From an uncultured Clostridia bacterium (GTDB lineage Bacteria > Bacillota > Clostridia > Christensenellales > Borkfalkiaceae): a stretch of 60,767 bases of DNA. Where the stretch lies: assembly GCA_934271265.1 (NCBI GenBank), contig CAKQRE010000009.1, positions 1 to 60,767 of the forward strand, read 5' to 3'. Position 1 is the first letter of the stretch, and each line of letters opens with the position of its first letter. A model generated the notes under the pieces. The model was not told where the DNA came from. It ran no database searches and saw nothing but the letters and a program-made list of their open reading frames with translations. This document shows, piece by piece, positions 50,704 to 58,397 of this stretch. Both the position numbers and the translations under genes were made by a program.

Positions 50704-50732
50704 ATTATATCCGAAAACGAAGAAAAAGGCAA
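50704..50732 (-). promoter_or_regulatory. Promoter of the pentapeptide-repeat gene
   Basis: On the minus strand TTGCCT (50727-50732), a 17-bp spacer and TATAAT (50704-50709), with a leader of about 65 nt. It is divergent from the rsuA-like promoter. Confidence 0.75.
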
Positions 50733-50801
50733 GCCCTTCGGGCGGACGCTACGTAATTTTATCCTTTTTCGTATCGTTTTATCTTCGGGCGCCCCTTTTC
50801 T

Positions 50802-50830
50802 TTGACAGAATAACGAATTTATGCTAAGAT
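50802..50830 (+). promoter_or_regulatory. Promoter of the RsuA-like gene (leaderless start)
   Basis: TTGACA (50802-50807), a 17-bp spacer and TAAGAT (50825-50830). The ATG at 50838 is 7 nt after the -10, and there is no ribosome binding site, so the mRNA should be leaderless. Confidence 0.75.
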
Positions 50831-50837
50831 AAACGGT

Positions 50838-51557
50838 ATGAGACTGGATAAATTTTTTTCGACCGTGACCGCGCTTTCGCGCAAAGAATGCACGGATAAG
50901 ATCAGAAAAGGCAAAGCCGCCGTAAACGGCGTAACGATAAAAAAGCCGGATGCGAAAATCGACCCGGAAAAAGACGAGATCTTTCTCGACGGAAAACAGA
51001 TCCTTTACCGCCCTTATCTCTACCTCATGCTGAACAAGCCCGAAGGCGTAGTCAGCGCGACGGAAGACAAAGCGGATAAAACCGTACTCGATCTTCTTCC
51101 CGAAGAGTATAAAAAATTCAACCTCTTCCCCTGCGGAAGGCTGGATAAAGACACCCTCGGTTTCGTTCTTTTAACGAACGACGGACAAGCCGCGCACCGC
51201 GCTCTCGCGCCCAGAAGCCACGTGGAAAAGGAGTACGAATTTTCTCTTGCCGACCCCTTTACGGAAGAAGACGAGCTTGCCGTCGAACGGGGCGTCGCCC
51301 TTGCGGACGGTTACGTAACAAAGCCCTGCCGCATCGCGCGGACGGGCGACAACGCCGGCGTGATCACCCTGACGGAAGGCAAATATCACGAGATCAAAAG
51401 AATGTTCGCCGCCCGCGGCAACAAGATCGTATTTTTAAAGAGGATCTCTTTCGCCGGGATCCCCCTCGACCCTTCCCTGAAGGAAGGCGAATGGCGCGCT
51501 TTGACCGAAAAAGAGACCGCGAGGTTTCTTTCCCCGAAAAAAGGATCGACCCTTTAA
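50838..51557 (+). CDS. RsuA/RluB-family pseudouridine synthase
   Basis: The product has 239 aa. An N-terminal S4 domain (MRLDKFFSTVTALSRKE ... GKAAVNG) is followed by the catalytic domain with GRLDKDTLGFVLLTNDG near 96-112, where the Asp is catalytic, and KYHEIKRMFAARGN near 180-193. The short spacing between S4 and catalytic domains is that of RsuA (16S rRNA U516); an RluB/RluE-type 23S target cannot be excluded. It is monocistronic with a leaderless promoter. Its stop lies 4 nt from that of the convergent ArsR gene, and AAAGG/CCTTT at 51538-51557 is the only hairpin there. Confidence 0.93.
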   Translation: MRLDKFFSTVTALSRKECTDKIRKGKAAVNGVTIKKPDAKIDPEKDEIFLDGKQILYRPYLYLMLNKPEGVVSATEDKADKTVLDLLPEEYKKFNLFPCGRLDKDTLGFVLLTNDGQAAHRALAPRSHVEKEYEFSLADPFTEEDELAVERGVALADGYVTKPCRIARTGDNAGVITLTEGKYHEIKRMFAARGNKIVFLKRISFAGIPLDPSLKEGEWRALTEKETARFLSPKKGSTL

Positions 51558-51561
51558 CGGT

Positions 51562-51903
51562 TCAGTGGCTCAGGTATTCCAGCCCTTTCAGGAGAATATC
51601 TCCCATGGAGCTTTCGCGCAGGGAATAATAGACGATCTTTCCTTCCCTGCGGCACAAAACCGCGCCGTAGCTTCTTAAAAGCCGAAGCTGATGGCTGACG
51701 GTCGTCTGATTGATCCCCAGCACGACGGAAATATCCGTAACGCAAAGTTCGCTTAAAACGAGAGCCGATAAAATTCTGAGCCTCGTTTTATCCGAAAAGA
51801 GAGAGAAAAAGCCGACGAGATCGTCGAGGATATCTTCCTTCGGCACGTAATTTTCGATGATCCCCCTTGTCTTGTCGTTTACAAGCAGCGTTTCGTTTTC
51901 CAT
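51562..51903 (-). CDS. ArsR/SmtB-family winged-helix regulator
   Basis: The product has 113 aa. The winged helix contains LFSDKTRLRILSALVLSELCVTDISVVLGINQTTVSHQ (in part); ELCVTDIS matches the ELCVCDL metal motif of ArsR/CadC with one Cys replaced by Thr. The start at 51903 has GGGGGGA upstream; an in-frame ATG 72 nt earlier is rejected. The usual role is repression released by a metal or another ligand; with a single Cys the sensor site must differ from the classic one. The promoter at 51964-51992 has a palindrome inside the spacer, so autoregulation is likely. The only nearby gene is the 54-aa protein on the other strand. Confidence 0.92.
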   Translation of the reverse strand: MENETLLVNDKTRGIIENYVPKEDILDDLVGFFSLFSDKTRLRILSALVLSELCVTDISVVLGINQTTVSHQLRLLRSYGAVLCRREGKIVYYSLRESSMGDILLKGLEYLSH

Positions 51904-51963
51904 ATTTATCCCCCCGAACGGCGAATCCTCCTCGGAAAAAGCCGGGATCCGCCCTACGCTTCT

Positions 51964-52003
51964 ATTGTATCGCACGTGCGGAAATATGTCAATACGTGCA
52001 TAC
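51964..52003 (-). promoter_or_regulatory. arsR-like promoter with internal palindromes
   Basis: On the minus strand TTGACA (51987-51992), 17 bp and TACAAT (51964-51969). The spacer contains the perfect palindrome CGCACGTGCG (51971-51980). A wider inverted repeat pairs GTATCGCACGT (51967-51977) with ACGTGCATAC (51994-52003) with one gap. These are the likely operators of the ArsR-type protein and could also affect the gene at 52067 on the other strand. Confidence 0.7.
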
Positions 52004-52066
52004 GGGGAAAAATTGTCGCATAAATTGGAAATGAAGAGAAATTTGTCTTTTCGGAGGGATTTCGCG

Positions 52067-52231
52067 ATGAACGACGATATCGTACTGATCGGCTTAATGT
52101 TTGTTTTTTATTTAAACGGCGGCATTTCGATCACGCAGCTGTTACTTCTTCTCGCCCTGCTTTCCGTATCCGGCACGAACTGCGCTTCCGGAGGCTCAGG
52201 CGGGCGCGCGCGATCGTCCGCCGCAACGTGA
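52067..52231 (+). CDS. Small membrane protein (54 aa)
   Basis: The product has 54 aa starting MNDDIVLIGLMFVFYLNGG. It has one hydrophobic region at about 5-34 and a Gly/Ser/Ala-rich tail with one Cys. GGAGGG lies 9 nt before the ATG, and a strong terminator 46 nt after the stop supports a real short gene. It resembles no family I know. It is divergent from the ArsR-type gene, whose operators sit in the shared gap, so it is the best candidate for a regulated target. Confidence 0.6.
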   Translation: MNDDIVLIGLMFVFYLNGGISITQLLLLLALLSVSGTNCASGGSGGRARSSAAT

Positions 52232-52276
52232 CGGAAAAATCGGATTTTCCGCACGTCCGGAAGAAACACGTCATAG

Positions 52277-52316
52277 AAAAATATCCGCCCGTTTTTTTCG
52301 GGCGGATATTTTTTTG
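52277..52316. terminator. Bidirectional terminator at 52277-52316
   Basis: AAATATCCGCCCG pairs with CGGGCGGATATTT around a T7 loop and is followed by TTTT on the plus strand; the minus strand also has T-rich flanks. It serves both the small plus-strand gene and the minus-strand hybrid kinase gene that ends at 52377. Confidence 0.92.
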
Positions 52317-52376
52317 TCGTTAATAAGCGCTGCGGAGATCTGTTCGGACGGTTTGTTTTCCGCATCCTTTCTCCTT

Positions 52377-54581
52377 TTATTTGTCGCATAAGTTACGGAG
52401 CATTCCGATCAGTTTCCCGATATCGAGCGGCTTTGCGAAATGGGCGTTCATCCCCGCGGCGATACACTGTTCGGCGTCTTCCTGAAAAGCGTTCGCCGTC
52501 ATCGCGACGATCGGAATCGTTTTCGCGTCCGCACGGTCGAGCGCGCGGATCTCTTTCGTGGCGGCAAGCCCGTCCATAACGGGCATCATCACGTCCATTA
52601 AGATCGCGTCGAACGAACCGACCGGACTGCTTTCAAACAGGCCGATCGCCTGCTTTCCGTCTCTTGCGACGGTAACATTCGCGCCGGCGTCGGTCAGAAG
52701 CCTTTCGACGATCTCGAGATTCAGATCGTTATCCTCCGCAACAAGCAGGGAAAGCCCTTTTATCGAAGGCAACGTTTCGTCTTTGCCGACCGTTTTCAGA
52801 ACGTTCTCCTCCCGTGCGGACGCTTCCCGGGCGATTTCGAACGGGATCGTGATCGTGAACACCGATCCCACGCCTTTCCTGCTCGACACCTCGATCTGCC
52901 CGCCGATGCGATCGATCAGTCCTTTCACGATCGACATCCCGAGCCCCGTTCCCCGATAAACGCTTCTTGCGTCCGAGTTCTCCTGCGTGAACGGGTCGAA
53001 AATATGTTGCAGGAAATCCTCGCTCATTCCGATTCCCGTATCGGCGATCGTCCAGCGATACGTCACCGTATCGTCCGTTTTATCGACGCATTCGATTTGC
53101 GTACTGACGCTTCCTCCCGCTTTGTTGTATTTGATGCAGTTTGCGTAAATATTCAGAAAGATCTGCCGCAGATGCAGAGGGCTGCCGTAAACGAAATTCG
53201 TTTCGAACCGATCTCCTCCCTTGTTCAGTATAAGCGTCACGCCGGATTCCGCCGCGCGCTGTTCCACAATGGCGGCGACGTCTTTCAGCAAGGCGCCGAG
53301 ATCTACGACTTCATGCGAGAGATTGATCTCCCCGCTTTCCAGCTTGCTCATCTGCAGAACGTCGTTGATCAATGCGAGAAGGTAATTGGCGGCTATCTGC
53401 ATTTTTTCGCGATTGGCTTTTGCGAGGGCAATATCGTCCGGATGCGCGGAATCGATTTCGAGAAGACCGATGATCCCGTTAAGCGGCGTTCGGATATCGT
53501 GGCTCATGCGGGACAAGAAACTTGTTTTTGCCGCGCTCGCTCGATCTGCCCGCTCTACCGCTTCGCTCAGCTGCTTATTGGTAGCCCAAAGGCTTTCGGT
53601 ATATTGTTTCTGCCTTTTCATCTGTTCTTCGCGGTAGTGCTGCGCTGTTCTCCAGCGTATGGTCGCGATCCCCGCGAGAACGATAAGATAGGCGACGGAC
53701 GTATACAGAAGGACTCTCGGCGAGTCGTGAAACACACTTCGCTCGGAGAGATATCCGTACACGTAAAAATCGCGCCCGCGTTGCATCAGCCCGAAATCTT
53801 TAAAAACGGAACTCTCCGATTTCGCGTGATGTAATTTTCCCGTTTCTCCGGCGTTTTTTATCTTCTTCAGAATGGGAACGTCATCCGCGCTTTTTCCGAT
53901 CAGAGACTCGTCGTTCGAAGCGACGATCAAGGCGCCGTCGCACACGACGATCGTTCCGTCGTTATCCGTCCGATATCCGGAAAGAAGAGCCGCAACGGAC
54001 AGACTGAACGCATTCTTATATTCCGCCGTGGTGTAATAATAAACGACGATCACACCGTTTCCGTCCTTTCTCGCCTCGGCGGCGACATCCGCCTCGCCGC
54101 CGTCGCTGCAATGCAGGCGCACGGCATATCTTTTCTCGGGGTGATCCGCCGAATTCAGCAACACGTCCGACGCAAGCATTTCGGGAAAGCCTTCCGGCGC
54201 GCTTCCCGCGTCGTGATACTGCGACGTTATTTTCCCCTTTTTATCCAGAAGAACGATCCCCGAAACGTATACTTTGTCGGCAATCTCCTTCAGCGTTTCA
54301 CCGTCTTCTTCCGATGTATTATCCGCAAGCATGTAAGCAACCTGATTGCAACTTTCCGTCACCCGTATCAGACTTTTCGTTTCCGTTGCCATTTCGATGC
54401 GAACGAAACGATTACATTGTTCTTTGATATACGACGTCGTTGTTATCAGAGAACGTTCCGCGCTGTTCATATCGGTGCGGGAAGAGATAAACCACGACAC
54501 AAACACGATAACGATCCCCGCGACGATCCGGATCATCCTGTCGCGGCGGGCAACGCGCGTTGCGCTTTCTTTATTTCGCAT
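52377..54581 (-). CDS. Hybrid sensor histidine kinase with C-terminal receiver
   Basis: The product has 734 aa. A membrane helix at about 18-35, an extracellular domain of about 250 residues (Cache-like in pattern: VSGIVLLDKKGKITSQYHDAG), a second helix near 290-310, and a coiled-coil linker. HisKA follows with His361 in RMSHDIRTPLNG, then HATPase with DTGIGM and GTGLGMSIV, and a receiver with the phosphoacceptor Asp663 in ILMDVMMPVMDG. There is no HPt domain and no DNA-binding output, so the phosphate must pass to another protein not in this window. It overlaps the upstream solute-binding lipoprotein gene by 11 nt, which suggests that protein presents the ligand. Confidence 0.95.
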   Translation of the reverse strand: MRNKESATRVARRDRMIRIVAGIVIVFVSWFISSRTDMNSAERSLITTTSYIKEQCNRFVRIEMATETKSLIRVTESCNQVAYMLADNTSEEDGETLKEIADKVYVSGIVLLDKKGKITSQYHDAGSAPEGFPEMLASDVLLNSADHPEKRYAVRLHCSDGGEADVAAEARKDGNGVIVVYYYTTAEYKNAFSLSVAALLSGYRTDNDGTIVVCDGALIVASNDESLIGKSADDVPILKKIKNAGETGKLHHAKSESSVFKDFGLMQRGRDFYVYGYLSERSVFHDSPRVLLYTSVAYLIVLAGIATIRWRTAQHYREEQMKRQKQYTESLWATNKQLSEAVERADRASAAKTSFLSRMSHDIRTPLNGIIGLLEIDSAHPDDIALAKANREKMQIAANYLLALINDVLQMSKLESGEINLSHEVVDLGALLKDVAAIVEQRAAESGVTLILNKGGDRFETNFVYGSPLHLRQIFLNIYANCIKYNKAGGSVSTQIECVDKTDDTVTYRWTIADTGIGMSEDFLQHIFDPFTQENSDARSVYRGTGLGMSIVKGLIDRIGGQIEVSSRKGVGSVFTITIPFEIAREASAREENVLKTVGKDETLPSIKGLSLLVAEDNDLNLEIVERLLTDAGANVTVARDGKQAIGLFESSPVGSFDAILMDVMMPVMDGLAATKEIRALDRADAKTIPIVAMTANAFQEDAEQCIAAGMNAHFAKPLDIGKLIGMLRNLCDK

Positions 54582-55410
54582 AACCGTCCGCCTCCAGATA
54601 TTTGCCCGGGTTTTCGAGATAATTTCCCACGATCTTCTCCATGGTTCCGTCGTCGTGCATTTCTTTCAGTTTCTCCGAAAGTTTCTTTTCGAGCCCTCTG
54701 GCATCCGTTTTCGCAAACGCCACCCCGAGCCCGACGGACAGCAACGGTTCTTCCAGAATACGGAAGTCGGTCAGATTGTAATCCGCCATTCCCTGCAGAA
54801 CGGACACTTCGTGCGCGGCGATCGCGTCGGCATACCCTTTGCTCAGAAACGGATAAAGCAATTCTATGTCCTGTAACGAAAAGATCTCGCCGATTTCCGG
54901 GATCCTGGGATCGCTGCGGGAAAGAAATATTTCTTCCGGTTTCGTGGTGGACTGCACGGCAATCTTTTTTCCCTTAAGATCGGAAAGCGTATAGATATCG
55001 CTGCTCTTTCTTACCGCAACGATCTGTCTGCTGTACATGTAAGGGGATGACCATTTGTAAAGGTCTTCTCTGCCGTCGATCGAAAAACTGCCCCAGATGC
55101 AATCGATCTTTCCGCTTTCAACCAGTTCTTTCTTTTCCTCCCAGTCGATCAGCGTAAACACGGCGCGATAACCGATCCTGTAAAAGGCTTCCGTCGCAAG
55201 ATCCACGTCGATCCCCGTCGGGTTTCCGTTTGCGTCCTCGTAGTTATACGGAGGATAATTGTCGCTGCCGATCACGATCACAGGCAGATTTTTATCGTTA
55301 CGCACGCCTTCCTTCGTTCCGTTTCCGCACCCAGCCGCAAAAAACGAGAGCGGAAAAACAAACGAAAACAACAGCGCCGCACATATGCAGATCAAATTTT
55401 TCTTATGCAT
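54571..55410 (-). CDS. Solute-binding lipoprotein, amino-acid type (SBP family 3)
   Basis: The product has 279 aa if started at 55410. The N-terminus MHKKNLICICAALLFSFVF and the lipobox FAAGC mark a lipoprotein signal, so it is anchored outside the membrane. The body has the family-3 pattern: IGSDNYPPYNYED, GIDVDLATEAFYRIGYR, IDWEEKKELVESGKIDCIWG, and DLKGKKIAVQS. An ATG at 55440 is also possible: it has GGAGG only 2 nt upstream, too close for good use. No ABC permease or ATPase lies nearby; the gene overlaps the hybrid kinase gene by 11 nt, so sensing rather than transport is likely. The ligand is unknown, perhaps a polar amino acid. Confidence 0.92.
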   Translation of the reverse strand: MHKKNLICICAALLFSFVFPLSFFAAGCGNGTKEGVRNDKNLPVIVIGSDNYPPYNYEDANGNPTGIDVDLATEAFYRIGYRAVFTLIDWEEKKELVESGKIDCIWGSFSIDGREDLYKWSSPYMYSRQIVAVRKSSDIYTLSDLKGKKIAVQSTTKPEEIFLSRSDPRIPEIGEIFSLQDIELLYPFLSKGYADAIAAHEVSVLQGMADYNLTDFRILEEPLLSVGLGVAFAKTDARGLEKKLSEKLKEMHDDGTMEKIVGNYLENPGKYLEADGYAK

Positions 55411-55477
55411 TTCGATTTCGTTCCCATTTCGGTTTTCCATAGCCTCCGGCAAAAAGCCGAAAAGCCGCCGGTTATTT

Positions 55478-55506
55478 ATTTTATTCCTTTTCGCAGAAAA
55501 AGTCAA
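55478..55506 (-). promoter_or_regulatory. Promoter of the binding protein / hybrid kinase operon
   Basis: On the minus strand TTGACT (55501-55506), a 17-bp spacer and TAAAAT (55478-55483). A 7-2-7 palindrome (GGAATAT TT ATATTCC) lies just upstream at 55525-55540, followed by a further GGAATA half near 55550; it may be a regulator site. Confidence 0.75.
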
Positions 55507-55604
55507 ACCATTCGGAACGATCGCGGAATATTTATATTCCTTGTATATATTATTCCTGTATCCGCATGTCGAAAAAGGAAATTTCGTACACCTTTGATTT
55601 TACG

Positions 55605-55618
55605 CAAACATTTGTTTG
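55605..55618. promoter_or_regulatory. LexA-like box 1
   Basis: CAAACATTTGTTTG is a perfect palindrome resembling the Gram-positive SOS box (CGAAC-N4-GTTCG). It overlaps the -35 of the radical-SAM gene promoter. Confidence 0.5.
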
Positions 55619-55644
55619 ACATATCGTTATAAAAGTGATATACT
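55616..55644 (+). promoter_or_regulatory. Promoter of the radical-SAM DNA-repair pair
   Basis: TTGACA (55616-55621), a 17-bp spacer and TATACT (55639-55644), near consensus. The start would be near 55651, about 26 nt before the ATG. LexA-like boxes flank it. Confidence 0.85.
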
Positions 55645-55655
55645 TATCTCAAATA

Positions 55656-55669
55656 AGAACGTTTGTTTG
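55656..55669. promoter_or_regulatory. LexA-like box 2
   Basis: AGAACGTTTGTTTG contains GAAC-N4-GTTT, one base from a perfect GAAC-N4-GTTC. It lies at the predicted transcription start of the radical-SAM gene, a good repressor position. Confidence 0.5.
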
Positions 55670-55676
55670 GTAAATT

Positions 55677-56930
55677 ATGCTTGATCTTGAAAAACTTGCC
55701 ATATTGGTCAACGGCGCGAAGTTCGACGTGTCATGCTCCTCTTCCGGTTCGCACAGAAAAAGCCGTAACGGCTGTCTCGGCGATACCGCATACGGCGGGA
55801 TCTGCCACTCTTTCACGGAGGACGGGCGCTGTATCTCCCTTCTGAAAATTCTGCAAAGCAACCGGTGCGTTTATTCCTGCGAATACTGCGTGAACCGCCG
55901 CGGAAACGACGTGCCGCGCGCTTCCGCCACGCCGGACGAGATCTGCGAACTTACCGTCGATTTTTACAGAAGAAACATGATCGAAGGGCTATTCCTTTCC
56001 TCCGCGATCGAACAAAACCCCGATTACACGATGGAAAAACTGACGGAAACGGCGATGCGCCTCAGAAAACTGTACCGCTTCAACGGATACATCCATTTAA
56101 AGGGGATCCCCTCCGCCGACCCTTCCCTCATCCGCAAAGCAGGAAGATACGTCGACCGCATGAGTTTCAACGTGGAGCTTCCTTCCGAAAGAAGCCTGAA
56201 ACTGCTTGCTCCGCAGAAGACGAAAACGGGGATCTTCACGCCGATGTCTCTTGCGGCGGAGGAATACCGCGAATCGAAGCAATTGCGGAACGATCTCTTT
56301 TTGCCCGCCGGGCAGACCACGCAGATGATCGTGGGAGCATCTCCGGAACCGGACGGCGCGATCCTTCGCCTGTCCCAGGCGCTATACCGTAAATTCTCCT
56401 TGAAAAGAGTGTATTATTCGTCTTATATCCCCACGAATCCGGAATCGAAACTTCTTCCGTCCGCGCCGGCGGGGCTATTGAAAGAACATCGCCTTTATCA
56501 GGCGGACTGGCTTATCCGCTTTTACGGCTTTACGGCGGAAGAGCTTTTAGCCGAAGACGAAAACCTTTCCGAGGGATTCGACCCGAAATGCGGTTGGGCG
56601 TTGAAACACCCGGAATTCTTCCCGGTGGAGGTGAACACCGCCCCGCCCGAGCTTCTTCTGCGCGTGCCGGGGATCGGTTTTCGCGGAGCGACGAAAATCG
56701 TGAAAGCGCGGCGATACGGAAAACTTTCTTTCGAAGATTTAGCCCGCATGCGCGTCGTATTAAAGCGCGCGGAACACTTTATTACCTGCAACGGGCGATT
56801 TTTCGGACTGGAAAACAGATCGGCTTTAAAAAACGCCCTTCTCCTCGCCGACAACGGCGCGAGCCCGGCGCAACTTTCTCTCTTTTCCGATCCCGCCGTC
56901 GCCCTCACAGCCGTAACGGGTGAATTATGA
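55677..56930 (+). CDS. Putative DNA modification/repair radical SAM protein (TIGR03916-type)
   Basis: The product has 417 aa. The radical-SAM cluster motif CVYSCEYC has Cys64, Cys68 and Cys71. Two more conserved pieces precede it: VSCSSSGS near 18-24 and GICHSFTEDGRCISLLK near 41-57. A C-terminal helix-hairpin-helix (PELLLRVPGIGFRGATKI, near 323-340) suggests DNA binding. The family is linked to spore photoproduct lyase-like repair, but the lesion is unknown. No ribosome binding site is evident 26 nt downstream of the promoter. It is followed by a TIGR03915-type gene, the partner found with it in other Clostridia. LexA-like boxes point to control by DNA damage. Confidence 0.9.
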   Translation: MLDLEKLAILVNGAKFDVSCSSSGSHRKSRNGCLGDTAYGGICHSFTEDGRCISLLKILQSNRCVYSCEYCVNRRGNDVPRASATPDEICELTVDFYRRNMIEGLFLSSAIEQNPDYTMEKLTETAMRLRKLYRFNGYIHLKGIPSADPSLIRKAGRYVDRMSFNVELPSERSLKLLAPQKTKTGIFTPMSLAAEEYRESKQLRNDLFLPAGQTTQMIVGASPEPDGAILRLSQALYRKFSLKRVYYSSYIPTNPESKLLPSAPAGLLKEHRLYQADWLIRFYGFTAEELLAEDENLSEGFDPKCGWALKHPEFFPVEVNTAPPELLLRVPGIGFRGATKIVKARRYGKLSFEDLARMRVVLKRAEHFITCNGRFFGLENRSALKNALLLADNGASPAQLSLFSDPAVALTAVTGEL

Positions 56931-57027
56931 GCGATAATCGGCTTATCGGGGCACTATTTCTCTGAGTGATCGAAATATAACCAATGAACGGCTTTTCGGT
57001 CGGCTTCAGCCGAAAAAGGATTTATCT

Positions 57028-57783
57028 ATGATCGTTTTTCTTTTCGACGGGACGGAAACCGGGCTTTACTGCGCCCTGTTTACCGCCTATACGCAAAAAA
57101 AATTCCCCGATCTCGTGACCACGGACGGGGAAATACAGCAAGCTTTCGGAGACGAAGCGATCCGGATCCTTTCCGACGGAAACAATGCGGAACGGGTAAA
57201 AAAAGGGCTTTCGGCATGCCGCACGAAAGGGCTTCTTGCAGACGTAAGAAAAATTATGAGATGGGGGGATAAGCTGAAATACACCGTCGCGTTCCGCTAT
57301 CTGCGCCTTGCGCTCGACAACAAACCGTACGACGTTTCCGAAAACTATGCCGATCCGACCGTTCTCGCCGTTCGCGATGCCGTGCGAAAAATCGGACTCG
57401 AAACGCACCGGATGACGGGGTTTCTTCGTTTTACCCGCGCGGAAAAAGGTTATTTTTACGCCCGTTACGAGCCGGATAACGACATCACGGATCTTCTGAT
57501 GCCCCATTTCGCCGCAAGGTTCCGCATCCAACCTTTCCTGATCCACGATACGAAACGAAACATCCTCGGCGCGTACGACGGAAAACAAACGATCGTTCTC
57601 CCCCTGGGTGATCGCACCGTGACTTATTTCCCCGATCGCGAAGAAGACAAATTTCTGAAACTCTGGCGGCTTTATTACGACAGCGTGACGATACCGGAAA
57701 GGAAAAACGAAAAACAGATGTACGGTTACATGCCGGCGAGGTACCATAAAAACCTGCCGGAGAAGAATCGCGGAAGAGAATAA
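57028..57783 (+). CDS. TIGR03915-family putative DNA repair protein
   Basis: The product has 251 aa. The N-terminus MIVFLFDGTETGLYCALFTAY and the C-terminal DUF4130-like domain (DNDITDLLMPHFAARFRIQPF ... IHDTKRN, in part) are typical of the family, which always sits beside the radical-SAM gene described above. No enzyme motif is established; it may feed DNA or lesions to its partner. AAAAGGA precedes the ATG, 97 nt after the radical-SAM stop, with a TTTTCGG/CCGAAAA hairpin in the gap. A strong terminator follows. Confidence 0.88.
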   Translation: MIVFLFDGTETGLYCALFTAYTQKKFPDLVTTDGEIQQAFGDEAIRILSDGNNAERVKKGLSACRTKGLLADVRKIMRWGDKLKYTVAFRYLRLALDNKPYDVSENYADPTVLAVRDAVRKIGLETHRMTGFLRFTRAEKGYFYARYEPDNDITDLLMPHFAARFRIQPFLIHDTKRNILGAYDGKQTIVLPLGDRTVTYFPDREEDKFLKLWRLYYDSVTIPERKNEKQMYGYMPARYHKNLPEKNRGRE

Positions 57784-57822
57784 AAAAAGGAAGGATCTCC
57801 GTGCAAAACCCTTCCTTTTTAG
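57784..57822 (+). terminator. Terminator after the DNA-repair pair
   Basis: AAAAGGAAGG pairs with CCTTCCTTTT around a 14-nt loop and continues into T residues, directly after the stop codon. Confidence 0.9.
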
Positions 57823-57917
57823 TTATTGATCGACTTATAGCCGGTTTTCCCTTGGGTCTTTATCGGATATTGCGGTAAAGAAGCAGAGGGAGAGATCAGA
57901 TATAACTAAGCCTATGA

Positions 57918-57966
57918 TTCCCGGATCCTTCGAAAACCGGACAACAGGCACGGTTCAGGCTGACGA
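57918..57966. repeat. GGATCCTTCG-type intergenic repeat
   Basis: GGATCCTTCG ... GGTTCAGGCTGAC is a diverged member of the family at 20101-20350. The rest of the gap 57823-58030 has no gene I can support. Confidence 0.45.
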
Positions 57967-58030
57967 AAACGGCATGAAAAATTACATGACGGGAAAATAC
58001 CTTACGCACGCTTTCGGAATGACCCGTTTT

Positions 58031-58324
58031 TCAATACTCAACGTGTTTCACGCCGTCTTTATGGCTGAAGCGATACAGAACGATCTTGTGTCCGATCGTG
58101 CACACGATCTCGGCGCGCAACTTTTTTGCAAGTTCTTCCGAAATGCCTTTCGCGTCGTCTTCCGAATTGTTTAAAACGGTGATCTTGATCAGCTCGCGTT
58201 TTTCGAGGGCGTCCGAAAAAGACGCGATCATATTGTCCGAAAGTCCGCCCTTCCCGATCTGTCCGATCGGCTCGATATCCTGCGCGAGAGAGCGCAGATT
58301 GCTTCTTTGCTTTGAAGTAAACAT
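58031..58324 (-). CDS. yhbY: YhbY-family RNA-binding protein
   Basis: The product has 97 aa, the usual size for this CRM-domain protein: MFTSKQRSNLRSLAQDIEP, then IGKGGLSDNM (the GxxG loop) and ELIKITVLNNS, with CTIGHKIVLYR near the end. It associates with pre-50S ribosomes. AAAGGAAAG precedes the ATG. It is the last gene of the nth-obg-yhbY operon; obg and yhbY are neighbours in many Firmicutes. Confidence 0.96.
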   Translation of the reverse strand: MFTSKQRSNLRSLAQDIEPIGQIGKGGLSDNMIASFSDALEKRELIKITVLNNSEDDAKGISEELAKKLRAEIVCTIGHKIVLYRFSHKDGVKHVEY

Positions 58325-58397
58325 ATTTTTCTTTCCTTTCCGATTGATTATTTATATCCGAAACGCGAACAGCGTTCGCTTTTCCGGGAATCGCCGC

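Noticed and set aside
57914..58174. Plus-strand frame overlapping yhbY
   Set aside because: It begins in a repeat and then reads the reverse of a clearly real gene; no site or family.
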